NCBI RefSeq assembly: GCF_001267925.1
Contig: NZ_CP011409.1
Coordinates: forward strand, 3,224,001 to 3,288,000
Length of the DNA: 64,000 bases
DNA from: Herbaspirillum hiltneri N3
GTDB taxonomy: Bacteria > Pseudomonadota > Gammaproteobacteria > Burkholderiales > Burkholderiaceae_D
Direction of reading: 5' to 3'
How positions within the stretch are numbered: the first letter of the stretch is position 1; every line of letters starts with the position of its first letter. The notes below the pieces were generated by a model. The model was given only the letters and a program-made list of their open reading frames with translations. It ran no database searches and was not told the origin of the DNA. Position numbers and translations under genes: made by a program. Below, piece after piece: positions 53,959 through 64,000 of the stretch.

Positions 53959-54034
53959 TGGCGTCCCCAGGGGGATTCGAACCCCCGTACTCACCGTGAA
54001 AGGGTGATGTCCTAGGCCTCTAGACGATGGGGAC
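53959..54034 (-). tRNA. tRNA-Glu (UUC), copy 2
   Basis: 76 bases including encoded CCA. The acceptor stem is GTCCCCA/TGGGGAC, the anticodon loop reads CTTTCAC with anticodon TTC, and GGTTCGAATCC forms the T-loop. It is identical to the copy at 54081-54156. Confidence 0.97.
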
Positions 54035-54080
54035 AAAGTCCTGTACTGCAGTAACCGTTCAAATAGCACATTGCAAAAGC

Positions 54081-54156
54081 TGGCGTCCCCAGGGGGATTC
54101 GAACCCCCGTACTCACCGTGAAAGGGTGATGTCCTAGGCCTCTAGACGATGGGGAC
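54081..54156 (-). tRNA. tRNA-Glu (UUC), copy 1
   Basis: 76 bases including CCA, the same sequence as the other copy. It lies 46 bases upstream of it in transcription order. Confidence 0.97.
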
Positions 54157-54242
54157 ATCGCATACATCATGTCCCGCAGCTGTTACCGTACTACGACTGT
54201 GTGGCATCACAGTTTGTTACCTGCATCTTACTGCTTGTTCGC

Positions 54243-54318
<76 letters not shown>

Positions 54319-54388
54319 TTGCGAAGAAGCGAGATTATGCAATACCCATGGGTAAATAGCAAGCGGGTTTTTAGAAAAGACCCTCTTT

Positions 54389-55804
54389 TTATGACAAATA
54401 GTTTTGCAAGCGCGCCAACACAACGTCACGCCCGAACAATTCCAGCACCGCGTCGATCGCCGGGGTCTGCAACTGACCTGCGACGATCAGGCGCAACGGC
54501 ATCGCCAGCAGCGGCATCTTGAGCGTGTGGGCGGCCAGCACTTCCTTGATCATGGCGCCCAGCGCGGCCTTGTTCCATTCCACCGTGGCGCAGCGTGCGG
54601 CGAAATCCTGCAGCGCCGGCTTGATCGCGTCGGTGATGTGCTGCGCCACCAGCGCTGCATCAGGAGCCGGCTGACGGTAGAACATCTGCACCGCGGTCGC
54701 CAGTTCATTAACGGTGTTGGCGCGCTCCTTGAGCAGTGCTATGGTCTGCGCCAGCGGCGGCGCGCCGTCGAATTGCGCCCCCTCTTTTTCCAGCAGCGGA
54801 CGCGCCAGCGCGGCCAGGCGTTCGTTGTCGGCCAGCTTGATGTAGTGGTTATTGAGCCAGGCCAGTTTTTCCGGATTGAATTGCGCGGGCGACTTCGACA
54901 AGTGGTCGAGGTCGAACCAGCCGCAGAATTGTTCCATCGAGAAAATCTCTTCGTCGCCGTGGCTCCAGCCCAGGCGCGCGAGGTAATTCAGCATCGCTTC
55001 CGGCAAGAAACCTTGCGCCGGATAATCCATCACGCTGACCGCACCGTGGCGTTTGGACAGCTTCTCGCCGTCCGCGCCGAGGATCATCGGCACGTGGCCA
55101 TATTGCGGCAGCGTGCCGCCCAGCGCCTTGAGGATGTTGATCTGGCGCGGTGTGTTGTTGACATGGTCGTCGCCGCGGATCACATGGGTGATCTTCATGT
55201 CCCAGTCGTCCACCACCACGCAGAAGTTGTAGGTCGGGGTGCCGTCCGGACGTGCGATCACCAGGTCATCCAGCTCGCGGTTGGAAATCGTGATAGGCCC
55301 CTTGACCACGTCGTCCCAAGTGACGTCGCCGTCGAGCGGATTGCGGAAACGCACTACCGGCTTGCGCCCCTCCGGAATCGCCGGCAAGGTCTTGCCGCGC
55401 TCCGGACGCCAGGTACCGTCGTAACGCGGCTTTTCACCGGCGGCGCGTTGACGCTCGCGCATCGCTTCAACTTCTTCCGGCGAGGAGTAGCAATGATAGG
55501 CGGTGCCCTGCAACAGCATTTCCGCCACCACTTCGCGGTAGCGGGCCATGCGCTTCATCTGATAGAACGGACCTTCGTCATGGCTCAGTCCCAGCCACTG
55601 CATGCCGTCGATGATGGCCTGCACCGCTTCCGGGGTGGAACGCTCCAGGTCGGTGTCTTCGATGCGCAGGATGAAGGTGCCGCCAAAACGGCGCGCATAG
55701 GCCCACGAAAACAAGGCCGTACGTGCGCCGCCCAGGTGAAGATAGCCAGTCGGGCTGGGCGCAAAACGGGTGCGAACGGGAGTAGTAGGTGCTGTGGATG
55801 TCAT
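54389..55804 (-). CDS. gltX: Glutamyl-tRNA synthetase
   Basis: 471 residues of class I aminoacyl-tRNA synthetase. The HIGH-like motif is in [21 protein letters not shown] and the KMSKS-like motif is KLSKRH in [21 protein letters not shown] helical anticodon-binding C-terminus follows. The start is ATG 55804. It runs into tRNA-Ala and two tRNA-Glu genes on the same strand (70-base gap) before a single terminator, so the enzyme and its own tRNA may share a transcript. Confidence 0.97.
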   Translation of the reverse strand: MTSTAPTTPVRTRFAPSPTGYLHLGGARTALFSWAYARRFGGTFILRIEDTDLERSTPEAVQAIIDGMQWLGLSHDEGPFYQMKRMARYREVVAEMLLQGTAYHCYSSPEEVEAMRERQRAAGEKPRYDGTWRPERGKTLPAIPEGRKPVVRFRNPLDGDVTWDDVVKGPITISNRELDDLVIARPDGTPTYNFCVVVDDWDMKITHVIRGDDHVNNTPRQINILKALGGTLPQYGHVPMILGADGEKLSKRHGAVSVMDYPAQGFLPEAMLNYLARLGWSHGDEEIFSMEQFCGWFDLDHLSKSPAQFNPEKLAWLNNHYIKLADNERLAALARPLLEKEGAQFDGAPPLAQTIALLKERANTVNELATAVQMFYRQPAPDAALVAQHITDAIKPALQDFAARCATVEWNKAALGAMIKEVLAAHTLKMPLLAMPLRLIVAGQLQTPAIDAVLELFGRDVVLARLQNYLS

Positions 55805-55927
55805 GATAAATAAAAACGGCCTTGGAACGCCAAAGCCGTTGTCAGTCTGATCGGAAAGACGCCATTTTACCGCGTCGGCCGCCGCGATGGAACGCAGCGG
55901 CGGCAGACGGCGGGCGGCGCCCCGGTT

Positions 55928-56374
55928 TTACTTCACGGTGATGTTGATGGTCTTGCTCATGGCCGGACCATAGGACTGGTGCGCGCCGTCGGCGAACTGC
56001 ATGGTCAGCTTGTACTTGCCGGGCGGCAGCGTCACCTTGGCTTCGGTCTGGCCCTTGCCGTAATGCAGGTGAGTGTCGTCCATCGGAATCGGCGCGCCCT
56101 TGGCGATCGGACCGGTATTGATCAGCAAGTGATGATGGCCGGTGTTGGGCGCCATCTCGCCGGCCGGCTTGACTTCCATGCCGGTGACGGCGAACTTGGC
56201 GTCGAACGGACTGGTGACGACCGCACCATCCATCGGCGCCGTGAACGACACCGACGGCTCGGCCGCCTGCGCCGTTGCGGCGAGCAGGACGGATGCGGCA
56301 AGCAGGGTCTTGATGAATCGGGATGGTCGAGACTGTCGGGATGGTCGGGATGTCACAGATATCAGGGATGTCAT
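55928..56374 (-). CDS. DUF4399-family exported protein
   Basis: 148 residues from ATG 56374, preceded by AGGAGAACTGCA. A long basic n-region (TSRPSRQSRPSRFIK) and hydrophobic core (TLLAASVLLAATAQAAEP) form a signal peptide. The mature domain is beta-rich and has the DUF4399 pattern: VSFTAPMDGAVVTSPFDAKFAVTGMEVKPAGEMAPNTGHHHLLINTG and HLHYGKGQTEAKVTLPPGKYKLTMQFADGAHQSYGP. The conserved histidines suggest metal binding. The function is unknown. Confidence 0.88.
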   Translation of the reverse strand: MTSLISVTSRPSRQSRPSRFIKTLLAASVLLAATAQAAEPSVSFTAPMDGAVVTSPFDAKFAVTGMEVKPAGEMAPNTGHHHLLINTGPIAKGAPIPMDDTHLHYGKGQTEAKVTLPPGKYKLTMQFADGAHQSYGPAMSKTINITVK

Positions 56375-56437
56375 TGCAGTTCTCCTGGCTACGTTCGTTA
56401 ATCGGATTCCCCCCATGGCGCCGCCGGCATCAGCCGG

Positions 56438-57526
56438 TCAATCGTTCTGGATCACGATGCTCGGAAACTTGCTGGTCATGTCCTTGGCTTTTTCCGCCAC
56501 TTTGACGGCAACCTTGCGCGCGATGCTCTTGTAAATCTCCGCCACCGCGCCGTTCGGCTCGGCCACCACCGTCGGACGGCCGGAATCGGTCTGCTCGCGA
56601 ATCTCCATCGTCAGCGGCAAGGCGCCGAGGAAGTCGACGCCGAAGTCGGCGCACATCTTCTCGCCGCCGCCGCTGCCGAAGATCGCTTCAGCGTGGCCGC
56701 AGTTGGAGCAGATGTGCGTGCTCATGTTCTCGACGATGCCGAGGATGGGGATACCCACCTTCTCGAACATCTTCAGGCCCTTGCGCGCATCCAGCAAGGC
56801 GATGTCCTGCGGCGTCGTGACGATCACCGCACCGGTGACCGGCACCTTTTGCGACAGCGTCAGCTGTACGTCGCCGGTGCCCGGCGGCATGTCGACGATC
56901 AGATAATCAAGATCGCGCCAGTTGGTCTGGTCCAGCAATTGCTGCAAGGCTTGCGTGACGATCGGGCCGCGCCACACCATCGGCTCGTCCGGATCGATCA
57001 TGAAGCCGATCGAGGAGACTTGCAGGCCATGGTTTTCCAGCGGCTCCATGGTCTTGCCGTCCTTGGTTTCCGGTTTGGCGTCGATGCCCAGCATCATCGG
57101 CTGCGACGGGCCGTAGATGTCGGCGTCGAGGATGCCCACCCGCGCACCTTCGGCGGCCAGCGCCAGCGCCAGGTTGGCGGCGGTGGTGGATTTGCCGACA
57201 CCGCCCTTGCCCGAAGCCACGGCGATGATGTTCTTGACGTTGGATTTAAGCTTGATGCCGCGCTGCACCGCATGCGCGACGATCTTGAAATAGACGTTGG
57301 CCTTGACCGTGCCGACGCCGGCCACGCTGCGCACGGCGGCCTCGGCGGCGCTGCGGATGGGTTCGATCTGGCTGTTGGCCGGATAGCCCAGTTCGACGTC
57401 GACGGCGACATCGGCGCCGGTGATCTGAATGTTCCTGACCGACTTGCCCGCCACCAGATCCTTGCCGGTATTGGGGTCGATAACCTGGGACAGCGCTGCT
57501 TTGACGACTTCTGCGGTGATGCTCAT
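56438..57526 (-). CDS. apbC: Mrp/ApbC: Fe-S cluster carrier ATPase
   Basis: 362 residues. An N-terminal MIP18-like (DUF59) domain (about 1-90) precedes a P-loop NTPase with deviant Walker A ([20 protein letters not shown]) and a cluster-binding CxxC ([18 protein letters not shown]). It delivers Fe-S clusters to apoproteins. ATG 57526 follows AGGAGAGGTA; the frame extends upstream without similarity. It is divergent from metG, a conserved arrangement in proteobacteria. Confidence 0.95.
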   Translation of the reverse strand: MSITAEVVKAALSQVIDPNTGKDLVAGKSVRNIQITGADVAVDVELGYPANSQIEPIRSAAEAAVRSVAGVGTVKANVYFKIVAHAVQRGIKLKSNVKNIIAVASGKGGVGKSTTAANLALALAAEGARVGILDADIYGPSQPMMLGIDAKPETKDGKTMEPLENHGLQVSSIGFMIDPDEPMVWRGPIVTQALQQLLDQTNWRDLDYLIVDMPPGTGDVQLTLSQKVPVTGAVIVTTPQDIALLDARKGLKMFEKVGIPILGIVENMSTHICSNCGHAEAIFGSGGGEKMCADFGVDFLGALPLTMEIREQTDSGRPTVVAEPNGAVAEIYKSIARKVAVKVAEKAKDMTSKFPSIVIQND

Positions 57527-57745
57527 TACCTCTCCTTGATAGACATGCGCAAGTCTAAACCAATCGGGCCGCCGCCACAGGCGGATCGACAAAGCATCAT
57601 CGGCAAAAAATTGCCTTCCAGACATCAAATCGGCGTTCCGATGACTGCGGCTTGCGCCTTGTTTGTCCATCACCCCTGCGCCAAAAGCCTCGCGGCTGCT
57701 AAAATGGCCCTCTTTCCGATCACCCACCCAAAGCAAGCATTGCCA

Positions 57746-59821
57746 ATGAGCACTTCATCGTCACGCCAACTTTTCGTTACCACCGCCCTTCCCTACGCCA
57801 ACGGCGCGTTCCACATCGGCCACATCATGGAATACATCCAGGCCGATATCTGGGTCCGGTTCCAACGAATGCAGGGCCATGAAGTCCATTTCGTCGGCGC
57901 CGACGATGCCCACGGTGCGCCGATCATGATCGCGGCTGAAAAAGCCGGCGTGACGCCGCAGCAGTTCGTCGCCGACATCTCGGCCGGACGCAAGCAATAC
58001 CTGGACGGCTTCCACATCGCCTTCGACAACTGGAGCTCGACCGACAGCAAGGAAAACCACCAGCTGTCGCAAGACATCTACCGCGCCCTGCGCGACGATG
58101 CCAAACTGATCACGACCAAGACCATCGACCAGTTCTTCGACCCGGTCAAGAACATGTTCCTGCCGGACCGCTACATCAAGGGCGAATGCCCGAAGTGCGG
58201 CACCAAGGACCAGTACGGCGACTCCTGTGAAAACTGCAGCGCCGTCTATGCGCCGACCGACCTCAAGAATCCGTACTCGACGCTGTCGGGCGCGACGCCG
58301 GTAATGAAATCGTCGGAGCACTTCTTCTTCAAGCTGTCGGATCCGAAGTGCGTGGCCTTCCTGCGTGAATGGGCCCTGGACAATAACCGCCTGCAGCCGG
58401 AAGTCGCCAACAAGTGCCGTGAATGGCTGGACGGCAAGGATGAAGAAAACACCGGCCTGGGCGACTGGGACATCAGCCGCGACGCGCCTTACTTCGGCAT
58501 CGAAATTCCCGATGCGCCGGGCAAGTACTTCTATGTCTGGCTGGATGCGCCGATCGGTTACCTGGCTTCGCTGAAAAATTACTTCGAGAAGACCGGTCGC
58601 GATTTCGACGCCTTCATGGCCGACGACAAGACCGAGCAGTACCATTTCATCGGCAAGGACATCACCTACTTCCACACGCTGTTCTGGCCCGCCATGCTCA
58701 AGTTCGCCGGCCGCAAGACGCCGACCAACGTATTCGCGCACGGCTTCATCACCGTCAGTGGCGAAAAAATGTCGAAGTCGCGCGGCACCGGCATCTCGCC
58801 GCTGCGCTACCTCGACATCGGCATGAACCCGGAATGGCTGCGCTACTACATCGCCGCCAAGCTCAACGCCAAGGTGGAAGACGTCGACTTCAACCCGGAC
58901 GACTTTGTGGCACGCGTCAACGCCGACCTGATCGGCAAATACGTCAACATCGCCAGCCGCGCGGCCGGCTTCATCGCCAAGCGTTTCGACGGCAAGCTGT
59001 CCACCGCGTGGGCGACTGCCGACGACGCTTTCCTGGCGAAGCTGCGCGGCATCGCGCCGGACATCCTGGCGCTCTACGAGCAACGCGAATACGGCAAAGC
59101 CCTGCGCGCGATCATGGAGCAAGCCGACGTCATCAACGCCTACGTTGACGCCAACAAGCCATGGGAACTGGCCAAGGACACCGCCAAGGATGCGCAATTG
59201 CATGAAGTCTGCAGCCGCCTGCTGGAGGCCTTCCGCATCCTGACCGTCTACCTGAAACCGGTGCTGCCGCAACTGGCCGCGCAGGTCGAGGGCTTCCTCA
59301 ATGTCGCGCCGTTCGCCTGGGCTGACGTCCAGACCGCGCTGCCCGATGGCCACGTGATCAACGCCTACGCCCACCTGATGCAACGCGTCGATCCCAAGAT
59401 GCTGGATGCGCTGTTCGATGCGCCGGAAGTTGCTGCTGCACCTGCCGAAACCGCTGACGCCGGCATCGAAGAACTCGCGCCCGAAATCAGCATCGACGAT
59501 TTCGCCAAGATTGATTTGCGCATTGCCAAAATTGTGAATTGCGAAGCCGTCGAAGGCTCGACCAAGCTGCTGCGGCTGACGCTGGACGCCGGCGAAGGCA
59601 AGACGCGCAATGTGTTCTCCGGCATCGCTTCGGCCTACAAGCCGGAAGAGCTGGTCGGCAAGCTGACCGTGATGGTCGCCAACCTGGCGCCGCGCAAGAT
59701 GAAGTTCGGCATTTCCGAAGGCATGGTGCTGGCCGCTTCGGCCAAGGATGAAAAAGCCAAGCCTGGCATCTATGTGCTCAATCCGTGGCCGGGCGCCGAG
59801 CCGGGCATGCGGGTTCGTTGA
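57746..59821 (+). CDS. metG: Methionyl-tRNA synthetase
   Basis: 691 residues. Class I motifs HIGH ([12 protein letters not shown]) and KMSKS ([12 protein letters not shown]) are present, and zinc-knuckle cysteines lie in [17 protein letters not shown]. The C-terminal tRNA-binding (EMAP-like) domain, about 590-691, includes [45 protein letters not shown] 57746 is the family start; the frame is open for a long way upstream, opposite mrp. Confidence 0.97.
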   Translation: MSTSSSRQLFVTTALPYANGAFHIGHIMEYIQADIWVRFQRMQGHEVHFVGADDAHGAPIMIAAEKAGVTPQQFVADISAGRKQYLDGFHIAFDNWSSTDSKENHQLSQDIYRALRDDAKLITTKTIDQFFDPVKNMFLPDRYIKGECPKCGTKDQYGDSCENCSAVYAPTDLKNPYSTLSGATPVMKSSEHFFFKLSDPKCVAFLREWALDNNRLQPEVANKCREWLDGKDEENTGLGDWDISRDAPYFGIEIPDAPGKYFYVWLDAPIGYLASLKNYFEKTGRDFDAFMADDKTEQYHFIGKDITYFHTLFWPAMLKFAGRKTPTNVFAHGFITVSGEKMSKSRGTGISPLRYLDIGMNPEWLRYYIAAKLNAKVEDVDFNPDDFVARVNADLIGKYVNIASRAAGFIAKRFDGKLSTAWATADDAFLAKLRGIAPDILALYEQREYGKALRAIMEQADVINAYVDANKPWELAKDTAKDAQLHEVCSRLLEAFRILTVYLKPVLPQLAAQVEGFLNVAPFAWADVQTALPDGHVINAYAHLMQRVDPKMLDALFDAPEVAAAPAETADAGIEELAPEISIDDFAKIDLRIAKIVNCEAVEGSTKLLRLTLDAGEGKTRNVFSGIASAYKPEELVGKLTVMVANLAPRKMKFGISEGMVLAASAKDEKAKPGIYVLNPWPGAEPGMRVR

Positions 59822-59844
59822 TCCGGCGTCACACGGACAAGCTC

Positions 59845-60333
59845 ATGGCAGACACCGACCTTCTGATCCGCGAAGCCACCGTCGACGACGCGGAGCTGAT
59901 CGCCGAACTCACGCGCGCCAGCTGGGCCAACAAGGTTGCGCCCAGCTCGAGCGGCCATCGTGAAGAACCCAAGCGCGTTGCTGAAGACCTGCAACGCGGC
60001 GGCGGTTTCGTGCTGCTGCGCGACGATGTGCCGGCCGGTTCGGTGCGCTGGCTGCCGCTGGACACTGAACTCGGCGTCTGGGAAATCCTGCGCATGGGCA
60101 TCCTGCCCGGCTATCGCGGCGAACGGCTGTCGCAGCATCTGATGGAAGCGCTGATTCATCGCGCCCTCGCCGCCGACATCGGCGAGCTGCGCCTGGCGGT
60201 CCGCAGCGACCAGGAGCAACTGCTCGACGTCTACGCCGCCTTCGGCTTTGAAATCGCCCCCGAGCTGGAATACACCCGCGCCAACCCGATGGAGCCTGCA
60301 CCCATCGTGATGCGTCGCTGGCTGCGCAACTAA
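59845..60333 (+). CDS. GNAT-family N-acetyltransferase
   Basis: 162 residues with the GNAT fold. The acetyl-CoA loop is ILRMGILPGYRGERLSQHLMEALIHRAL, followed by LRLAVRSDQEQLLDVYAAFGFEIAPELEYTRANPMEPAPIVMRRWL. The substrate is unknown. It begins 23 bases after metG and is probably co-transcribed. A terminator follows. Confidence 0.9.
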   Translation: MADTDLLIREATVDDAELIAELTRASWANKVAPSSSGHREEPKRVAEDLQRGGGFVLLRDDVPAGSVRWLPLDTELGVWEILRMGILPGYRGERLSQHLMEALIHRALAADIGELRLAVRSDQEQLLDVYAAFGFEIAPELEYTRANPMEPAPIVMRRWLRN

Positions 60334-60353
60334 GAAACCTTCTCCGCATTCAG

Positions 60354-60377
60354 AGCCGTCGCCTGCGACGGCTTTTC
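60354..60377 (+). terminator. Rho-independent terminator after metG-GNAT
   Basis: AGCCGTCG, loop CCTG, CGACGGCT, then TTTCTTTTTCTT. Confidence 0.85.
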
Positions 60378-60468
60378 TTTTTCTTCCCCGTCCCTGTTTC
60401 CACTCGTCATCACGTCGGCTTGCACCGGCACGCCGATGCTGCACGGCGTCAGGCGCCGGACTTGATTT

Positions 60469-60484
60469 ATCGAATCAATTCGAT
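60469..60484 (+). promoter_or_regulatory. Palindrome before the SorC gene
   Basis: ATCGAAT-CA-ATTCGAT, perfect 7-bp arms, 47 bases before the SorC ATG. It is a probable autoregulatory operator. Confidence 0.6.
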
Positions 60485-60531
60485 TATTGTACAAACGTTC
60501 AATACTACTGAGCATCTGTTCAAACATAAAA

Positions 60532-61578
60532 ATGGCTACCGGGGAACGTCAGGACATCGCTTATTCGGCCGTGCGCGTCGCACGCCTGTACTACTTCCAG
60601 AACATGACGACGGCTGCCATCGCGGAAGAGATCGGCACTTCGCGCGCGACCGTGTCGCGTCTGCTGTCCTACGCCATGGAAAACGGCCTGGTCGAGATCC
60701 GCGTGCACGATCCGCAGGAACTCTCTGGCAATCTCGAAGCTGCCATCACCAAACACCATCCGCTGCGCTCGATCCAGGTAGTGCCGGTGCCGGCCGCCGC
60801 CACCGAGCGCGAAAGCATGCAGCGCGTCGCCGCGCACACCGCCGCCTACCTGAATACGCTGATGCAGCCGTCCACCGTCATCGGCCTGGCCTGGGGCAAC
60901 ACCGTCGCCGCCATCGCCGACAACCTGAGTCCGAAGGCCGTACACGACGTCGACGTGGTGCAGCTCAACGGTTCCGGCGCCGGCGCCAACATCGTCAACA
61001 CCTTCGGCGAATCGCTGGTGTCGCGCTTCGCCCAGAACTATGGCGGCCGCGCCCACAGCTTCCCGGTGCCGGCGTTCTTCGACTATGCCGACACGCGCAC
61101 CGCGCTGTGGCGCGAACGCAGCATCAAGGCCATCCGCACGCTGCAGAACGACGCGTCGATCCTGCTGTTCAGCATCGGCGCTGCCGAAACCGGCAGCCAC
61201 ATCCACACCGGCGGCTACCTCGACAAGCAGGACCAGCAAGACATCCGCCGCGACGACGTGATCGGCGACATCGCCACCGTGTTCTTCCGCGATGACGGCA
61301 GCTGGCGCGACGTCGCGCTCAATGCGCGCAGCAGCGGTCCGGATCTCGACCGCTTCCAGCGCGCCGCGCATTCGATCTGCGTGGTGTCCGGCAAGGGCAA
61401 GATTCCCGGCCTGCGCGCAGCGTTACTGGGCGGCTTCATCAATGAACTGGTGATCGACGAACCCACCGCCCGGCTGCTGGTGCAACAGCTGGACGAAAAC
61501 GAAGGCGAGGCGGCAACGGAAGCGCCCGCCGGCAAGACCGCAAACAACAAGACCAACCGCAAGAAATCAAAGCAATGA
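60532..61578 (+). CDS. SorC-family sugar-binding transcriptional regulator
   Basis: 348 residues. The N-terminal helix-turn-helix (YFQNMTTAAIAEEIGTSRATVSRLLSYAMENGLVEIRV) precedes a SorC/DeoR-like sugar-phosphate domain (about 75-325). The Lys/Asn-rich tail (KTANNKTNRKKSKQ) is low in complexity. I chose ATG 60532 (MATGERQDIAYS); ATG 60487 is possible. The stop overlaps the glpD ATG, so the regulator is coupled to the dehydrogenase, as EryD-type regulators are in polyol clusters. Confidence 0.9.
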   Translation: MATGERQDIAYSAVRVARLYYFQNMTTAAIAEEIGTSRATVSRLLSYAMENGLVEIRVHDPQELSGNLEAAITKHHPLRSIQVVPVPAAATERESMQRVAAHTAAYLNTLMQPSTVIGLAWGNTVAAIADNLSPKAVHDVDVVQLNGSGAGANIVNTFGESLVSRFAQNYGGRAHSFPVPAFFDYADTRTALWRERSIKAIRTLQNDASILLFSIGAAETGSHIHTGGYLDKQDQQDIRRDDVIGDIATVFFRDDGSWRDVALNARSSGPDLDRFQRAAHSICVVSGKGKIPGLRAALLGGFINELVIDEPTARLLVQQLDENEGEAATEAPAGKTANNKTNRKKSKQ

Positions 61579-63116
61579 GCAACGTAATGAGTACAGCGAC
61601 CACTTCGGAAACCTACGATCTCCTGATCATCGGCGGCGGCATCAACGGCGCCGGCGTGGCGCGCGATGCCGCCGGACGCGGTCTCAAGGTCGCCCTGTGC
61701 GAGCAAAACGATTTCGCCGGCGCGACCTCGTCGGCCAGCACCAAGCTGATCCACGGCGGGCTGCGCTATCTCGAATACTATGAATTTCGCCTGGTCGCCG
61801 AAGCGCTGGCCGAGCGCGAACATCTGCTCAACATCGCACCGCACATCGCCTGGCCGCTGCGCTTCGTCATGCCGCACGTCAAGGGCCTGCGCCCACGCTG
61901 GATGATCCGCCTCGGCTTGTGGATGTACGACCATATCGGCGGCCGCATCACGCTGCCGCATTCGGCAGGCATCAAGCTCGATCAGATGAATGCGCCGAGT
62001 GGTCTGCGCATGGATATCACGCGCGGCTTCGCCTATTCCGACGCCTGGGTCGATGACGCCCGCCTGGTGATCCTGAACCTGCTGAGCGCCCAGGAACACG
62101 GTGCCGACATCTTCGCGCGCACGCGCCTGGTCGACGCCAGGCGCAGCAACGGCCTGTGGCAATGTGAAGTCGAAAACACCGTCACCGGAACACGCGAGCA
62201 GCTCACCGCGCGTGCGGTCGTCAACACCGCCGGACCGTGGGTGGCGAAGATAGACCAGCTGCTCAACCCGGCCCGGCAAGGCAAAGTGCATGCCGCCGTC
62301 AAGCTGGTGCGCGGCAGCCACATCGTGGTGCCGCGCCTGTTTGCCGGCGAGCACGCCTACATCCTGCAAAACGACGACAAGCGCATCGTCTTCATGATTC
62401 CCTACGAAGACAAGTTCACGCTGATCGGCACCACCGACGTGCCGCAGGAGAACATGGACAACGGCGCCACGATCAGCACCGACGAAGAAGCCTACCTGCT
62501 GCGCGCGGTCAATCAGTATCTCGCCAAGCCCATCAGCGACGCCGACATCGTCTGGCGCTACGCCGGCGTGCGCCCGCTGTTCGACGACGAGTCCGACAAT
62601 CCGTCGGCGGTCACGCGCGACTACACGCTGATGCTGCATGACGCCGACAACGTTCCGTGCGTGTCGGTCTACGGCGGCAAGATCACCACCTATCGCCGCC
62701 TGGCCGAATCGGTACTGGAAAAACTGGCGCCCTGGACCAGGACCCGCCGCGGCTCATGGAGCAAGGACGAAGCCCTGCCCGGCGGCAAGTTCAAGCGCGC
62801 CGACCGCGCCCAGGAACTGGATTACCTGAAAAAGAAATACGCCGGGCTCGATGCCCACTTCCTGACGCGCCTGTTCGGTCGCCACGGCCGCATCGCCCAC
62901 GTCATCCTCAAGGAAGCGCAGACGCCGGACGAACTGGGCCGCGACTTCGGCGGCGGCCTGGTGCAGCGCGAGGTCGATTACCTGATCACGAACGAATGGG
63001 CTTACCAGCCGGACGACATCCTGTGGCGCCGCACCAAGTGCGGCCTGCACATGAGCCAAGAGCAGCGCGCCGAGTTTGCCGCGTGGTTCAACGAACGCTG
63101 CCCGCGCCGGAGCTGA
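61575..63116 (+). CDS. glpD: GlpD-family FAD-dependent glycerol-3-phosphate (or polyol-phosphate) dehydrogenase
   Basis: 513 residues. The FAD motif is DLLIIGGGINGAGVARDAAGRGLKVALCEQNDF, followed by TSSASTKLIHGGLRYLEYYEFRLV. Substrate-region sequences are FMIPYEDKFTLIGTTDVPQ, RYAGVRPLFDD and VYGGKITTYRRLAE, and a C-terminal cap domain completes it. It passes electrons to the quinone pool. GlpD is the default call; the adjacent regulator is SorC-type, not DeoR-type GlpR, so an EryB-like substrate cannot be excluded. Confidence 0.9.
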   Translation: MSNVMSTATTSETYDLLIIGGGINGAGVARDAAGRGLKVALCEQNDFAGATSSASTKLIHGGLRYLEYYEFRLVAEALAEREHLLNIAPHIAWPLRFVMPHVKGLRPRWMIRLGLWMYDHIGGRITLPHSAGIKLDQMNAPSGLRMDITRGFAYSDAWVDDARLVILNLLSAQEHGADIFARTRLVDARRSNGLWQCEVENTVTGTREQLTARAVVNTAGPWVAKIDQLLNPARQGKVHAAVKLVRGSHIVVPRLFAGEHAYILQNDDKRIVFMIPYEDKFTLIGTTDVPQENMDNGATISTDEEAYLLRAVNQYLAKPISDADIVWRYAGVRPLFDDESDNPSAVTRDYTLMLHDADNVPCVSVYGGKITTYRRLAESVLEKLAPWTRTRRGSWSKDEALPGGKFKRADRAQELDYLKKKYAGLDAHFLTRLFGRHGRIAHVILKEAQTPDELGRDFGGGLVQREVDYLITNEWAYQPDDILWRRTKCGLHMSQEQRAEFAAWFNERCPRRS

Positions 63117-63117
63117 C

Positions 63118-63915
63118 ATGAAGCCGCTGAACCAGCTTCCACGCGAACAAGCCAGGCAAGTCACGACCGTCTTTACCGACATCGACGACACCCTCACCAC
63201 CGGTGGCAAGCTCAGCGCTCAAGCCTATGAGGCGCTGGAATCGCTGCAGCGCAGCGGCTTGCGCGTCATTCCCGTGACCGGACGTCCGGCCGGCTGGTGC
63301 GACCATATCGCGCGCATGTGGCCGGTCGACGGCGTCATCGGAGAAAACGGCGCGCTCTACATGTGGCGTGACGGCGCCAGCGGCAAACTGCACACGCGCC
63401 ATCTGCTGGAAGAAGATATCCGCCGTGAAAACACCGCCCGCCTGGCTGCGGTGCGCGAAAAAATCCTGCGCGAAGTCCCGGGCTGCGCGGTCGCCTCGGA
63501 TCAGTTCTGCCGCCAGTACGATCTGGCCATCGATTTCTGCGAAGACGTGCCATCATTGGAACTTGATGTAATCGATTGCATCGTAAGGATTATGGAAGAA
63601 GCAGGCATGACCGCCAAAATCAGCTCGATTCACGTCAACGGCTGGTTCGGCGACTACGACAAACTCAGCATGGCGCGCCTGATGATGCAGGAGCGCTACG
63701 ACATCGATCTGGACGACGAAGCCGAACGCCATCGTTGCGTGTTCGCCGGCGACTCGCCCAACGATGCGCCGATGTTCGCCTATTTCCCGCTGTCGGTGGG
63801 TGTGGCCAACGTGCTCGATTTTGCCGATCGCCTGCCGCATCCGCCTCGTTTCATCACGCACCGGGCCAGCGGCGCCGGATTTGCCGAACTGACGCAACAC
63901 CTGCTGGAGCCATGA
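63118..63915 (+). CDS. HAD-superfamily phosphatase (Cof-like)
   Basis: 265 residues. HAD motif I is TDIDDTLT with Asp21 and Asp23, motif II is IPVTGRP, and motif IV is FAGDSPNDAPMF. A cap domain of Cof/mannosyl-3-phosphoglycerate phosphatase type lies between. It starts one base after the glpD stop and ends in an ATGA overlap with the next gene, so it belongs to the same operon and probably acts on a small phosphorylated polyol or sugar acid. Confidence 0.9.
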   Translation: MKPLNQLPREQARQVTTVFTDIDDTLTTGGKLSAQAYEALESLQRSGLRVIPVTGRPAGWCDHIARMWPVDGVIGENGALYMWRDGASGKLHTRHLLEEDIRRENTARLAAVREKILREVPGCAVASDQFCRQYDLAIDFCEDVPSLELDVIDCIVRIMEEAGMTAKISSIHVNGWFGDYDKLSMARLMMQERYDIDLDDEAERHRCVFAGDSPNDAPMFAYFPLSVGVANVLDFADRLPHPPRFITHRASGAGFAELTQHLLEP

Positions 63916-64000
63916 CCACCCTTCTCAACCTGCTTTCCGCATTGGCCCTGCTGGTATGGGGCACCCACATCGTGCGCACCGACGTGCTGCGCGTCTACGG
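63912..64000 (+). CDS. Na/Pi-cotransporter family protein, N-terminal fragment
   Basis: Only 29 codons lie in the window: MTTLLNLLSALALLVWGTHIVRTDVLRV and on. The opening helix and the GTHIVRTDVLRVYG sequence are characteristic of NptA/PhoU-domain Na+/phosphate cotransporters. Its ATG overlaps the HAD stop, so phosphate transport is coupled to the SorC-glpD-HAD operon. Confidence 0.75.
   Translation, partial: MTTLLNLLSALALLVWGTHIVRTDVLRVY

Overview
The window is a stretch of chromosome from a high-GC betaproteobacterium, most likely an Oxalobacteraceae of the Herbaspirillum type. The genus is inferred from gene content and protein character: a complete wsp cluster, an MsrP/MsrQ/MsrA group, EarP next to EF-P, an OhrR/Ohr pair, and a GbsR-type regulator in front of cydPABX. 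No database search was made. Genes are dense and most operons have overlapping ends. I see no rRNA, CRISPR array, phage or insertion sequence.

Layout. 1-2189: the end of a citrate-synthase-family gene and an AlkK-like acyl-CoA ligase. 2216-10739 (minus): a complete wspABCDEFR operon, a surface-sensing chemotaxis-like pathway that drives the diguanylate cyclase WspR. 10990-15523: purU, a bactofilin, a long AT-rich and pyrimidine-rich gap, then a YjgN-family membrane protein with an M48 protease. 15545-20317: small regulators (MmyB-like XRE, two TetR), membrane proteins and a SnoaL-like protein, with clear operator palindromes. 20572-23355: a large Cache-PAS-GGDEF-EAL protein.

23357-30144: a periplasmic redox block. 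Genes for a beta-propeller protein, a DUF305 protein, exported MsrA, MsrQ and MsrP lie on the minus strand, and a CusRS/HprRS-like two-component system diverges from them. The same perfect TGACAAATTTGTCA box stands before the DUF305 transcription unit and in the divergent msrP/regulator region, so the whole block looks like one regulon.

30162-39705: a TPR/glycosyltransferase-9-like protein, an AraC regulator divergent from an FAD monooxygenase, a YihY-family protein, then a gbsR-cydP-cydA-cydB-cydX-DUF2867 operon for cytochrome bd. 39806-42903: ohr and ohrR, and a MarR-GNAT fusion divergent from an SDR across a 27-bp operator. 43057-44957: earP and efp (arginine-rhamnosylated EF-P system). 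45087-47007: GntR and denD, divergent around a textbook FadR-type operator. 47217-52031: mmsB, mmsA and a periplasmic binding protein, with a divergent LysR. 52110-53551: a DJ-1 family protein and an enoyl-CoA hydratase.

53590-53958 is an array of perfect hairpins beside the tRNA cluster. gltX, tRNA-Ala(GGC) and two tRNA-Glu(UUC) genes follow in one orientation. 55928-64000: a DUF4399 protein, mrp divergent from metG, a GNAT, then a SorC regulator-glpD-HAD phosphatase operon running into a truncated Na/Pi cotransporter gene at the window edge.
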